DNA of 64,000 nucleotides from Larix kaempferi (lineage: Eukaryota > Streptophyta > Pinopsida > Pinales > Pinaceae): positions 45,376,501 through 45,440,500 of the forward strand of contig BSBM01000486.1 of the NCBI GenBank assembly GCA_027924585.1. Direction: 5' to 3'. Made by a program: the position numbers and the translations under genes. Under the pieces are notes generated by a model that saw only the letters and a list, made by a program, of their open reading frames with translations, was not told the DNA's origin and ran no database searches. Shown piece by piece: positions 1-12,713 of this stretch (the stretch's first letter is position 1; each line of letters opens with the position of its first letter).

Positions 1-3000
1 TTCTTAGGGAAGAGGTTTTGAGGTGTATTGCAAGTCTCCATTGATTGCTGGAAGTACAACCTGAGTGCCTTGCTTCTACACAGAGTCTTCTACCTAGTGG
101 TTCAGTAAACAGGATCGGGGCTCCAAAGGAGCAAGTGATAATGGCTGCTTCTTCTGGAGAATGTTGGGAGGAACATGCCTCTTTGGGTGTTTGTCCACCC
201 TATCTACACTTGCAGGTTCTACTTTCTATTTCATTTCCTAAGTAGATATAATTTATTTCTGTAGCTGTTGAGTTAGTATTCCTTAGTTAAATATTGATAA
301 TTCAGAAGTAAATGTTTGACTTTTCTGATTTGTTTATGATTCTATAGACTGTTGAATGAGTATATGAAATGATAGAATGAAATGTCTTCCCTGTATTTTT
401 CCACGTACTATTTTTGTACCGTACTCTAGTACACGGAAGGGAAAATTACAATTGATAGATGATATGCAGTGATTGAATAGACTAATTCTGTTATGCCTTT
501 CTTGAAATTTTCCTTATTGTTATATTCTGCAATTTAAATCATCTTATGTCTAGTCTCAAAAAAACATAACAACATTTTTATTATACAAGCATTATAATAT
601 TTCTATAGAAATAAACATCTCTTATTCTGTAAAAACTCTAGGGTTTCGTTGTATGATAACTATTTCCTTATAGTAAATAAATACTATACACTCTCCTATC
701 AATTCTTTTCTTACATTATAATATTCAAACTTTACTTTAGTCATTCATCAATATTTATGATATTTAACAGCTATAAAACAAAACACACTAATGTTCAGAG
801 TTGCTAAGTTGTTACCTCATCATTTTTAACATATCAAACAAACCCAGGCACCATTTATTTTGGACGAATGTCCCTAAAATCTCAAACACATATAGTTCTC
901 CTTAAACTGAATCAACGTTTCTTATCATTCGGAAATAGAAAGACAAAGTCCGATTTTCTTATAGGTACAAGTCTTCATTTAAACTCTTATCATTTATACA
1001 TTAAAACATTTAAATCATATCTTAGTACAGAGTAGGATCATAACCGAATTCATAACCAAAAGACATTTCACTCCTCCTAAACATCAAAATTCCCACGACA
1101 GGGTTCATTTAAGGTTTATCGCCCTGGTACAAATTTAGATTACTCAAGACAGAGTTCGATTCACTTTGAAGATGTTTCTCATACATCACAATTATGGGTT
1201 GAAACCCTTGTACAGTAAGCAAGAAAACCAAATAGTCTTAGAATTGAATCAAGTTGACAACCAGCCTCACAGATAAACCCTAAATATTTCTAAACACTAA
1301 ATTCATTGCCCATACTAAACATTTGAATAATACAATCACAATATCAAATAACCTGTACAATGCCTAAATTAAAAACAAAGGAACATTTTCAGTATCAACA
1401 TCAAAGTAGTTGTCTACAATCCTAGTGTAACCATCGTCTACAATGGAACAAAATAGACATACGAGACTAGGTTTCAGCTTTAAGTTCGACTTCTCAAATA
1501 TTTCGAAGTTACCTTCTAAACCAAACAAGTTCAGGGTTTGAATGCGCAAAACAAGGCATTAGCCTTTGGCTCTCGGCCATTAACGATACAAAACATTTCT
1601 TAAACTAAGAATTGAAAAATAATAACACAGGTCCTGGAGCATGGATCTCAGACACGACGAATGCAACAACATTAAAATACAAGTACCATAACCTTCTCAT
1701 TTCATTAAACGATCGAGGGTTAAAACCCTTCAACAGATTTTACATTTCAACAAATAAATTTATAGTAAAAATGCTGCAAGGATAACATACAAGTAGGTCA
1801 AGGATTCCATCCTCCCTACATCCATCTTTTAGCTCACAAAACATTACAACAATGGCCAAATCCCTCAGCTAGACACCCAAACCACTGTTTTGGCTAACAC
1901 CCAAACAACGACCAACAGTTGCCAAGAGTAACCTACAGGAAAACCACTGAGGCTTACCGGTTGTTAAGAAACAACTCCACGAAGCTTCAACAAGTCAACC
2001 TGTAGACGAGGAGTTCCTGCCATAAATACATTTGATGGTTAAAAGATGCATTATGGAATTTTGAAAATAATTTTACAAGTGAAAGTAACAGATTTAGATT
2101 CAAAACCTTACCTTAGAACTTGATTCTGAAACTGAGATGCCCACGTCTGACGAGAACCAGATCCATCACCTTACTAGCAAACTCAGTGAAGAACAGATAC
2201 AATTCTGAGACTACCACTTACTTGCAAGGAAACCCGCCTATGGTCCAAATACTCACAAGACTATCATGAAACCAGGAACTATTTCAAACTACCAACAACT
2301 GTAGCAAAAGGGTTCGGCTCTAAGAGTCAAGTTACAAAGCCACAGGTCATGATATCAAAACCTGGGAGGTGCCCTCACATCCCGTTAACAAACCCTAAAA
2401 CCTTGCAGGGTTGTCGGCCTCTCCACATAACCACTCACTGCATAATGAAAACCTAAGTTATGCTTTTGAAACAATTAAACTCCAGGAAGTTAATGCAGCA
2501 CCACAACCCAAGAAAAATCCATGTGAAAGTTAGCCACGATGGATGCCAAGATGCATTCCACCAGCACTGCTTAAATGTACTTTAATATGCATATCCACCA
2601 CCAGTACGACGATCTTCCAGCCAAGCCACAAGGTTATCATTTGGACCTTTTATTAGGTCGACCATTATCATTGCAATATAGTTGGGTCACACTTTATCAG
2701 GGTCAATCATTCCATATAATTCGTATCATGCCCTAGGATAGAGTCTTGACCATCCACGATGGCGGGCTTATAAATAATATGCTATGAATACGTTCCATCA
2801 ACACTAAGCTAAGCTGGCATATTGCCAATCCATACTTATAACAATTAAGTTAATATGAAGACCATGTTGGTATATAGTATATAAACTATAAAGACCCTAT
2901 CAATACTATGGTTTAGAATCAATGTTAAATATGCACTAGACACTATAGTATTAATGGTACAAACTATAGAGGAAGAGCACATAGAAAATATGTTATAATG

Positions 3001-3777
3001 GTACATACTATGACCATACTCTAGCATTAAAATAACCATTACATTATGGGTTAAAAATATAATGCTTAGGATCATAGGGTAGACTTAAAATTTCAAGTAG
3101 GATATTTCATACATATGATTTGATCCTCGTTCCATAGACATTAATACTGATTATAATTTTTTTGAGTAGGATTTGCAATACTTAATATTGTTTTCAGTAC
3201 TCATCATCGAGCAAATACTTGTGAATTAAAATAACATAAATACTGAGGGTATAATGAAATGACTACAATGTTATATAAATAACACGTTACAAAATTTTAA
3301 CCGAAGAAATAATCGTAATGAATCTCACCCTAACGTATTTGCAAGATATTCTATTTTTCTCTTTGTACAACTTGAAAAATTAACTGATGTTAAATAGGAT
3401 CTCCATATTTACTTTCGAAACACTTTTTCTCTTACCTATGATATGCGACAAGAACGTTCAAATTGCTTTAGCTAATAAGCTAAGTAAGCCTCGGGGTGCC
3501 CTTAGGACCCCTTTATCATCAAAAAGAAGAACATACCAGTTAGCGCATATAAACAATAACAAATAAATACTTAGAGCATTGATAGCAATTCATAAGTATT
3601 CCAGGATGTACAACTGAGGTAAGAAAACATCCAATTTCATCCTGGTGTAGACATAATTACATTTCACACACATCATAAAACAATACATATGTATGATCAA
3701 CATAACATTTTATTTTAGCATCTCGACAAATAAACGTTGAAATTTTTTTAAATTTTGTCTATTTTTGGGATGTTACA
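1..3777 (+). repeat. 5' LTR of E1 (partial)
   Basis: Base 1 aligns with about 9205 in the 3' LTR, so roughly 520 bp including U3 are missing. It ends TGTTACA at 3777, two bases before the primer-binding site. In the first 260 bp I count about 21 substitutions against the 3' LTR (about 8%). Near its 3' end it lacks about 40 bp present in the 3' LTR. No supported gene: the short frames at 1364-1549 and 2845-3075 (minus) recur in the 3' LTR only because the DNA does. Confidence 0.93.
3493..3511 (+). other. conserved LTR hairpin, E1 5' LTR
   Basis: GGGGT, bulged G, CC, loop CTTA, GG, ACCCC. The same fold recurs near the 3' end of every chromovirus-type LTR here (see findings). Confidence 0.45.
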
Positions 3778-3779
3778 TG

Positions 3780-3791
3780 TGGTATCAGAGC
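3780..3791 (+). other. primer-binding site, tRNA-iMet
   Basis: TGGTATCAGAGC, the complement of the 3' end of plant initiator methionine tRNA, two bases after the LTR end. This is the commonest primer site in plant LTR retrotransposons and fixes element orientation. Confidence 0.96.
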
Positions 3792-3921
3792 ACGAGTTCA
3801 AACTCTAGGCCTGAAATAGGCTCATGCGCGCAAAACAAAAAAATGAAAACATAAAATCTAGTTACTAACTTTTATTTAAATTTGTTTATGTATAGAACAA
3901 ATTAACGTTTAAATTGCAGGT

Positions 3922-5324
3922 ATGGACATACCGGAGGAATCAACAGAGGAAATATCTCCTCATAACGAACATTGTAATGATGAACATGAGAATATTAATG
4001 AAGAAATCTACGTAGAACTTAATGATCAATCATCTGAATTATTACGTACTATTAAGGATTTAAAAACTGAAATAAAAAGTGTTAAGGAAGAAAGCGAAAG
4101 GATTTTAAGAGCACAAGAAGAATTAAATCAGATTTTATTGGATAAGTACCATCAAGATGAAAAAGATAAGAAAACAGAAGCAAGAATTGAATATGGAACA
4201 ATCTGCTACAAACACAGAGATAAGAAGCAAAATATTATAAAACTGAAAGTAACTCTTCTTCTTCTTCTTCTTCTTCTTCTGATGATAGAACTTATTGCAG
4301 AAAATATAATTCTGATCATGATAGCAGTGATAGTGACTGTGGTCCTAAGAAGAGACGTAAAAATTATGATCAAATTTCAGGGGAGTTTAAAAAGATAAAA
4401 CCTCCAACTTTTAATGGTGAAAATGAAAAGGGAGAGGCAGCTGAGGCATGGCTGTCCGGAATGAAGAAGTATTTTCAGATTTATAACTACTCATCTCAAT
4501 TAAAAGCTAAGATGGCCATATACAATCTGATCGGAAGGGCAGACATTTGGTGGAAAGATGTCAAAAGAGTTAAAAATCTTAAGGACAAGAACATAAAATG
4601 GAGTACATTTAAGAACATGTTTAAGAAATTTTTTTTGTCTGAACAGTAATACGAAGATAAGTCAAAAGAATTTTATGATTTAAAGATGGGTTCAATGACC
4701 ATGAAGGAGTTATGTAGCAAATTTCTCAGCTTGTCGAGGTATGTACCTTACCTAACTGAAGAAAAACCTAAGATACAAAGGTTTATAAGCTGTTTACCCT
4801 TCCAAATAAAGGACAAAATTGAGTACGATAACCCTTCAACTCTTGAAGAAGCCATGAGGAAGGGTAATTTCTGTTTTGAATAGAATAAGAGAAGAGAAGG
4901 TATATTGAGTTGGAGGAATAATAAATCAAGTAACTATGAGCATAAGAAGAAAACTTTTAACTTTAAGAATTCTGGAAATAATAAAAATTTCAATAACATA
5001 AATTTTCAAAATAATAATAATTACAGAGGTAATGTACCACATAATTTTACTACTGCAAGGAATGTGCCTAATAATAATAACATCAATAATAATAACAACA
5101 ACAGAAATGCTAAACAGAGGCCACCTTTGAGGTGTTGTGACTGCGGTGGACCACATACTCAAGCTCACTGTCCACGCAACAGAAAGATAGTAAACAACAT
5201 TCACACCATACAAGGGGAGCCAACAGTTGGTGATGTAGCAAGAGAAATGCCCAGGATAAATGCAGTGCTGGAAAATCAACAAGCAGACCATCAAATGTCT
5301 ACGGTCGAGATTGAAGGTATGATA
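3922..5324 (+). pseudogene. E1 gag (degenerate)
   Basis: Gag starts at ATG 3922 after a 130-bp leader. The order matches E2: acidic N-terminus, short coiled coil rich in E/K (about residues 40-90), a serine tract, the retrotransposon Gag core (AEAWLSGMKKYF, about 4436-4880), an Asn-rich linker and one zinc knuckle of form C-x2-C-x3-H-x4-C at about 5131-5175. The x3 spacing is one short of retroviral x4; E2 shares it through that point. The frame shifts near 4230, just before an expanded CTT run, and stops occur at 4647 (TAA) and 4881 (TAG). Function would be particle assembly and RNA packaging; this copy cannot make it. Confidence 0.9.
4255..4280 (+). repeat. (CTT)n microsatellite in E1 gag
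   Basis: Nearly nine CTT units. In the Gag frame they read TCT, polyserine, whereas the same place in E2 has mixed serine codons without a repeat. It lies next to the frameshift at about 4230. Confidence 0.9.
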
Positions 5325-5660
5325 CAAAACAAATATATTTCAATTTTAATAGATCCAGGTGCAAGTTTGAGTTACATTTCGTCTGATTTAGTGAAAAGTT
5401 GCAAGTTAAAGGTAGACAAATTTGATAATTCATGGTTAGTTTAGCTAGCAATAGGCACTAAAAGAAAGGTTACAGAATTTGTCAAATGTTGTGATGTACT
5501 TATGAGTCAGCTGAAAACGCAAGTTAATTTGAATGTTTTTCCATTAGGGTCATATGATGTGTTAATTGGCATGGAATGGCTTTAACAACATAGAGTAGTA
5601 CTTAATTATTATGAAAAATCTTTTACTTGTTTGAATAATGAAGGTAATACTGAAACAGTA
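5325..5660 (+). pseudogene. E1 aspartic protease domain (degenerate)
   Basis: Retropepsin-like region with the active-site motif I-D-P-G-A-S in place of the common D-T/S-G-A, followed by the second conserved patch LIGMEWL. A TAG at 5442 sits where E2 has CAG, and a TAA at 5583 where E2 has GAA. The family cleaves the Gag-Pol polyprotein. E2 carries the same D-P-G triplet, so it predates their split. Confidence 0.82.
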
Positions 5661-6770
5661 AAAGGAATTCCTAGGAAAACATCTGTAAGACAAATTTCTG
5701 CTTTACAAGTAAAAAAAGCTGTAAGAAAGGGATATAAAATGTTTGATGTGAATGTTATTAATGACGAATGTTCATCTAAAGAAGATAAGATAAAACTGGA
5801 AGAAATACCTATTCTTAGGGACTTTTCTGACGTATTTCTGGAAGAAATTCCAGGACTACCTCTGAAAAGGGAACTTGATTTCACCATTGAGTTAGTACCA
5901 GGAGTAGTACCAAACTCAAAGGCTCCTTACAGAATGAATACTCTAGAGTTAAATGAACTAAAATCTCAGTTGAAAGAATTAATAGATAAGAAATACATAA
6001 GGCCGAGTGTGTCTCCTTAGGGAGGACCAGTTATATTTGTTAAAAAGAAGGATGGTACCTTGTGACTGTGCATAGATTACTGTCAACTTAATAAAATGAC
6101 TATTAAAAATCGATACCCCTTGCCCTGCAGTGACGATTTATTTGATCAAGTATGCGGAGCAGAGATATTCACTAAAATGGATTTAAGGTTTGGATATCAT
6201 CAAGTTATAATAAAGGATGAAGACATATTCAAAACTGCTTTCAGAACTCGTTATGGACACTATGACTTCGTAGTTATGCCTTTTGGGATAACTAACGCAC
6301 CAACAGTCTTCATGTGTTTAATGAATAATGTTCTGCATAAGTATCTAGATAAGTTTGTAATTGTGTTCATCGATGATATTATAATTTATTCAAAAACTAA
6401 AGAAGAGCACGACGAACACTTAAGAAGAATTTTGCAAGTCTTAAGAGAACATAAGCTTTATGCTAAGTTCAGTAAATGTGACTTTTATAAAGATAAAATA
6501 CAATACTTAGGTCACATAATATCTAAAGACGGAATTTCTGTCGACCTAAATAAAATAAAAGCAATTAATGAATGGCCTGTCCCTAAAAACGTAACTGATG
6601 TACGGTCATTAATGGGAATAACAAGTTACTACAGAAATTTTATTGCAGGATTCTCTAGAATTGCAAATCCCATAACTTCTTTGTAGAAGAAAGGGAAGAA
6701 ATTCATCTGGGATAAAAAAAATGCGAAGAAAGTCTTAATAAGTTAAAAGAGTTATTAACAACAAAACCGA
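5661..6770 (+). pseudogene. E1 reverse transcriptase (degenerate)
   Basis: Clear Ty3/gypsy RT: fingers with KKYIRPS and FVKKKDG, the LNKMT-NRYPLP segment, [20 protein letters not shown], the catalytic F-I-D-D box (about 6370-6382) and the YLGHIIS thumb motif, ending in YYRNFI. Both catalytic aspartates survive, but TAG at 6018, TGA at 6063 and TAG at 6684 break the frame, and a frame change follows before the RNase H. It is the only trace of the RT that E2 has deleted. Confidence 0.93.
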
Positions 6771-7204
6771 TATTAAAAATTGTTGATCCTAACAAAGACT
6801 TCATTGTATGCACTGATGCATGCAACGAAGGAATTGGTGGGGTCTTAACTCAAGAAGGTCATGCTATTGCTTATGAGTCAAGGAAGTTAAAAATCCATGA
6901 AAAGAACTACGCAACTTATGATATAGAGTTGGCAACTGTGATACATGCACTGAAAATGTGGCACCATCACTTGATTGGAAGAAAGTTTACACTAATGATA
7001 GATAATAGGGGCTTAAAATACTTGTTGGATCAAACAAATCTTAACGCAAGGCAAGCTAAGTGGCTAGATTTCCTTAGTGAGTATGATTTTGAAATTCAAC
7101 ACATTAAGGGTAAAGAAAAAAAAGTTGCTGATGCCTTGAGCAGAAATGAAAAATTAAGTTTTGTGGCAAAAATCAGCACATTTAAGACAGATTTGGAAAA
7201 TTAA
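6771..7204 (+). pseudogene. E1 RNase H (degenerate)
   Basis: Gypsy-type RNase H with first aspartate in CTDACNEGIGG, glutamate in the YDIELATV helix, DNRGLKYLL and the terminal KVADALSR signature. It lies in a different frame from the RT; the shift is between 6686 and about 6780. A TAA at 7202 replaces a glutamine codon retained in E2. The family degrades RNA in the RNA-DNA hybrid during reverse transcription. Confidence 0.92.
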
Positions 7205-8465
7205 ATCGAAGAAGGAATTAAGCAAGCTGAAAATTATCAAAAATTGCATGATAAAGTTGCTGAAAATTTATTGAAAATTTAATAACAGATTAAAACATTA
7301 ATCAAAAGGGTTTAATGACATATAAAAAAAATTATGTACCTAATGTGTCAAAAGTTAAACTGTTGATTTTGGATGAAGTTCATAAAAGTCCTTATTCGGG
7401 ACACCCTGGTTATCGAAAAATGATAACTATGTTAAGAAAGGATTGTTTTTGGCCCAACATGAAGAATGAAGTTGCTAAATACATAGCTAGGTGTTTTGAA
7501 TGTCATACAATTAAGGATGAACATCAACACCCAGCTGGCCTATTGCATCCATTGCCAATTCCGAAATGGAAAGGGGAAATTATAAGTATTGATTTTATAA
7601 CAGGTTTACCTAAAAATCGGAAACATAATGACTCAATCATGGTTGTTGTGGATAAACTTAGTAAATATGCTCATTGTATTCCTGTTAAGACTAATTTCAA
7701 AGCTGCTAACATTGCAGATGTGTTTATGAAGCAAATCTTCCTCTTACACGGAATTCCAAAGGTAATTATTTCTGATCGAGATTCCAAGTTTACTGGAAAT
7801 TTCTAAACAACATTGTTTAAAGGTTTAAATACTAAATTAAATTTTGGTACTTCTTTCCATCCACAAACTGACGAACAAACTGAACGAGTTAATCAGATTT
7901 TAGAAGACATGTTAAGAATGTATGTTAAAGATCAACCAACTAAGTGGGAAGACTATTTGCATTTAGCTGAATTTGCGTACAATAATCATTATCAAGCATC
8001 TGCTAGACTTATTCCATTTGAGATTTTGTATGGAAGGAAATGTTGTACTCCTATTTCTTGGGATAACCGTGTTGACAGATTAATGTTAGGACCAGATTTG
8101 TTAAAAGAGATGGAGATAAGTGTGAAACAGGTACAAGGCAACTTAAAATTTGCACAAGATAGACAAAAAAGTTATGTAGACCTGAAAGACAACGAAAGCG
8201 AATTTCAGGTTGGAGATCATGTCTTTGTAAAGGTAAAACCCAAGAAAAGTTCTTTTAAGCTTGGGAATTGTGCTAAACTAGCACCAAGGTACTGTGGACC
8301 ATTTGAAGTCCTATCAAGGATTGTACCTGTTTCATATCAGTTGGATCTACCATATAATTTAAGAATCCATAATGTTTTTCACATTTATGTTTTAAAGAAG
8401 TATGTGAACGATGCTACCGATGTGTTGAATTGGAATGACATACAGGTGGAACCCGAAGGATATTT
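7205..8465 (+). pseudogene. E1 integrase (degenerate)
   Basis: HHCC zinc-binding N-terminus (HKSPYSGHPGY to CFECH, about 7380-7503), then the DDE core: D in SIDFITG, D in ISDRDSKF, E in QTERVNQ. The C-terminal GPY/F-type module KLAPRYCGPFEVL follows at about 8275-8315. Stops include TAA at 7804, where E2 has TGG. Frame changes occur between 7204 and 7315. The protein would insert the cDNA into chromosomal DNA. Confidence 0.92.
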
Positions 8466-8643
8466 TTAGGTGGAACCGGACTGTATTCTCGACAGGAGGG
8501 AAATTATGCTCCGAAATCGTACCATAGGGCAGGTAAAGGTGTAATGGAAGCACCTTAGCCCTGATGAAGCTACCTAAGAACTAGAAAGTAACATGTGGGA
8601 AACATATCTAGTTCTATTCTAGGGAGACTCTGATGAAGAATAA
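8466..8643 (+). pseudogene. E1 chromodomain (degenerate)
   Basis: The Pol C-terminus reads CILDRREIMLRNRTIG, then a W-K-H-L-S-P-x-E-A-T block, as in plant chromoviral chromodomains that bind modified histones. It opens with TAG at 8467 (CAG in E2); TAA codons replace a Gln at about 8541 and a Trp at about 8574, and a TAG follows at about 8620. The native stop is TAA at 8641, in the same place as in E2. Confidence 0.88.
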
Positions 8644-8667
8644 GCAACATTGAGGACGATGTTGAGC

Positions 8668-8682
8668 TTAAGTGGGGGTGTT
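8668..8682 (+). other. polypurine tract of E1
   Basis: TTAAGTGGGGGTGTT immediately before the 3' LTR; primes plus-strand synthesis. E2 has the same tract. Confidence 0.88.
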
Positions 8683-9045
8683 TGTAACACAACCCTTTTG
8701 CTGAAACATTTTATGTTTGAAGAAAACATTATCTTAACTTTTATTGGAAAGTTTTATATTTGGACAAGTGGCCAAGGATGACTGTAATTGCAAAATATTA
8801 TTATTTAATAAAATAAAATAGGAGACACTCACCCAAAGAGACTATTGAAAGAGTGTTTATTGACCCACTAGGTGGAAAGGAATCTGGGGTAGAAGGAAAT
8901 GGACAAGTGGCAGCATCATGAACTCAGTAACTAGCTCTTGTTATGGGACAACTCCCTTGAATTGTGGTCATAGTTCCCTGAAAGATTGGACTGGAGCTTG
9001 AGGCTCATTTATTTGGAAACTGACCACTAAAGACCTAGGCATCTT

Positions 9046-9052
9046 TATAAAT
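9046..9052 (+). promoter_or_regulatory. TATA box in E1 LTR
   Basis: TATAAAT about 363 bp from the LTR start, at the same place as the clearer TATA of E2. Confidence 0.55.
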
Positions 9053-12000
9053 CCATCGAATTGAGCAGAGGCTCATACTTTTTCTCACGAGAAAATTTAC
9101 CTTGTGATTCTGCTACATGCACACAAGAGATTCGATGAGGGAAAGGTATGTTTTGAGTTGTAGTGTAAGTTTGTTCCATTTCTGCTAGAAGCAGAGTTAT
9201 TTCCTACTTAGGGTAGAGGTTTTGAGGTGTATTGCAAGTCTCTATTGATTGCTGGAAGTACAACTTGAGTGCCTTGCTTCTACACAGAGTCTTCTACCTA
9301 GTGGTTCAGTAAACAGCCTCGGGGGTCCAAAGGAGCAAGTGATTTTGGCTGCTTCTTCTCGAGAAGGTTGGGAGGAACAAGCCTCTTTAGGTGTAGTTTC
9401 ACCCTATCTATAGTTGCAGGTTCTACATGCTATTTCATTTCCTAAGTAGATATAATTTATTTCTGTAGCTGTTGAGTTAGTATTCCTTAGTTAAATATTG
9501 ATAATGTAAAAGTAAAATTTTGATTTTTCTAATTTTTTTATGATTCTGCACACTGTTGAATGAGTATATGAAATGATGGAATCAAATGTCTTCCCTATAT
9601 TTTTCCACCTATTGTTTGTGTATTGTACTCTAGTACAGGGAAGGGAAAATTACAATCGATAGATGATATGCAGTGATTGAATAGACTAATTCTGTTATGC
9701 CTTTCCTGAAATTTCCCTTATTATTATATTCTGCAATTTAAATCAGCTTATGTCTAGTCTCAGAAAAAAAAAAAAAAACATTCTTATTATACAGGCATTA
9801 TAATATTTCTATAGAAATAAACATCTCTTATTCCATACAAACTCTAGGGTTTCGTTGTATGGTAACTGTTTCCTTATAGTAGATAAATACTATACACTCT
9901 CCTATCATTTCTTTTCTTACATTATAGTATTCAACCTTTACTTTAGTCATTCATCAATATTTATGAGATTTAACAGCTATAAAACAAAACACACTAATGT
10001 TCAGAGATGCTAAGCTGTTACATCATCATTTTTAACATATCAAACAAACCCAAGCACCATCTATTTTGGACGAATGTCCCTAAAATCTCAAACACATATA
10101 GTTCTCTTTAAACTGAATCAACTTTTCTTATCATTCAGAAATAGAAAGACAGATTCTGATTTTCTTATAGGTACAAGTCTTCATTTAAACTCTTATCATT
10201 TATACATTAAAACATTTAAATTATCTCTTAGTACAGAGTAGGATCATAACTGAATTCATAACCAAAAGACATTTCACTTCTCCTAAACATCAAAATTCCC
10301 ATGACAGGGTTCATTTAAGGTTTATCGCCTTGGTACAAATTTAGATTACTCAAGACAGAGTTCGATTCACTTTGAAGATGTTTCTCATACATCACAATTA
10401 TGGGTTGAAACCCTTATATAGTAAGCAAGAAAACCAAACAGTCTTAGTATTGAATCAAGTTCACAACCATCCTCACGGCTAAACCCTAAATCTTTCTAAA
10501 CACTAAATTCATTGCCCATACTAAACATTTGAATAATACAGTCACGATATCAAATAACCTATACAATGCCTAAATTAAAAACAACAGAACATTTTCAGTA
10601 TAAACATCAAAGTAGTTGTCTACAATCCTAGTGTAACCATCATCTGCAACGGAACAAAATAGACATACGTGACTAGGTTTCAATTTTAAGTTCGACTTCT
10701 CAAATCTTTCGAAGTTACCTTCTAAACCAAACAAGTTCAGGGTTTGAATGCACAAAAAAAGGCATTAGCCTTTAGCTCTTGGCCATTAACGATACAAAAC
10801 ATTTCTTAAACTAAGCATTGAAAAATAATAACACAGGTCCTAGAGCATGGATCTCAGACACGACGAATGCAACAACATTAAAATACAAGTACCAGAACCT
10901 TCACATTTCATTAAATGACCGAGGGTGAAAACCCTTCAACATATGTTACATTTCAACAAATAAATTTATAGTGAAAATGCTGCAAGGCTAACATTAAAGT
11001 AGGTCGAGGATTCCATCCTCCCTACATCCATCTTTTAGCTCACAAAACATTACAATGATGGCCAAATCCTCAGCCAGACACTCAAACCATAGTTTTGTCT
11101 AACACCCAAACAATGGCCAACAGTTGCCAAGAGTAACCTACAAGAAAACCACTGAGGCTTACCGATTGTTAAGCAACACCTCCACGAAGCTTCAGCAAAT
11201 CAACCTGTAGATGAGGAGTTCCCGTCATCAATACATTTGATGGTTAAAAGATGCATTATGGAATTTTGAAAATAATTTTACAAGTGACAGTAGAAGATTT
11301 AGATTCGAAACCTTACCTTAGAACTTGCTTCTGAAACTAAGACTCCCACATCTGACGAGAACCAGAGCCATCACCTTACTAGCAAACTCAATGAAGAACA
11401 TATACAGTTCTAAGACTACCACTTACTTGCGAGGAAACCCGCCTCTGGTCCAAATATTCACAAGACTATCATGAACCCTGGAACTATTTCAAACTACCAA
11501 CAACTATATCAAAAGGGTTCGGCTCTGAGAGTCAAGTTACACAGCCACAGTTCATGATATTGAAACCTGGGAGGTTCCCTCACACCCCGTTAACAAACCC
11601 TAAAACCTCGCAGGGCTGTCGGCCTCTTCACATAACCACTCATTGCATAATGAAAACCCAAGTTATGCTTTCGAAACAATTAAAATCTAGGTAGTTAATG
11701 CAGCACCACAACCCAAGAAAACTCGACGTGAAAGTTAGCCATTGTGGATTCCAACAGGCATTCCACCAGCACTGCTTAAATGCACTTTAATATGCATATC
11801 CACCACCAGTACGACGATCTGCCAGCCAAGCCAGAAGGTTATCATTTGGACCTTTTATTAGGTCGATCATTATCATTGCAATATAGTTGGGTCACACTTT
11901 ATCAGGGTCAATCATTCCATATAATTCATATCATACCCTAGGATAGAGTCTTGACCATCCACGATGGCGGGCTTATAAATAATATGTTATGAATACATTC

Positions 12001-12694
12001 CATCAACACTAAGCTAAGGTGACATATTGCCAATCCTATGTATAACAATTAAGTTAATGCGAAGACCACCTTGGTACATAGTATATAAACTATAAAGACC
12101 CTATCAATACTATTGTTTAGAATCAATGTTAAATATGCACTAGACACTATAGTATTAATGGTACAAACTATAGAGGAAGAGCACATAGCAACTATGTTAT
12201 AATGGTACATACTATGACCATACTCTAGCATTAAAATAACCATTACATTATGGGTTAAAAATATAATGCTTAGGATCATAGGGTAGACTTAAAATTTCAA
12301 GTAGGATATTTAAAACATAGGATTTGATCCTCATACCATAGACATTAATACTGATTATAATTTCTTTGAGTAGGATTTGCAATACTTAATATTGTTTTCA
12401 GTACTCATCATTGAGCAAATACTTGTGCATTAAAATAACATAAATACTGAGGGTAGAATGAATTGACTACAATGTTATATAAACAACATGTTACAGTTTT
12501 AAGTAAAGAAATAATCGTAATGAATCTCACCCTGACGTATTTGCAAGATATTCTAATTTTCTCTTTTTACAACTTGACAAATTAACTGATGTTAAATAGG
12601 ATCTCTGTATTTACTTTCGAAACACTTTTTCTCTTACCTGTGATCTGCGACAAGAACGTTCAAATTGCTTTAGCTAATAAGCTAAGTAAGCCTG

Positions 12695-12713
12695 GGGGTG
12701 CCCTTAGGACCCC
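12695..12713 (+). other. conserved LTR hairpin, E1 3' LTR
   Basis: Same stem as 3493-3511: GGGGT, bulged G, CC, loop CTTA, GG, ACCCC, with an extra G on its 5' side. Confidence 0.45.

Noticed and set aside
4926-5327. 133-codon minus-strand frame
   Set aside because: Antisense shadow of the E1 gag Asn-rich linker; E2 has a similar shadow at 30050-30406.
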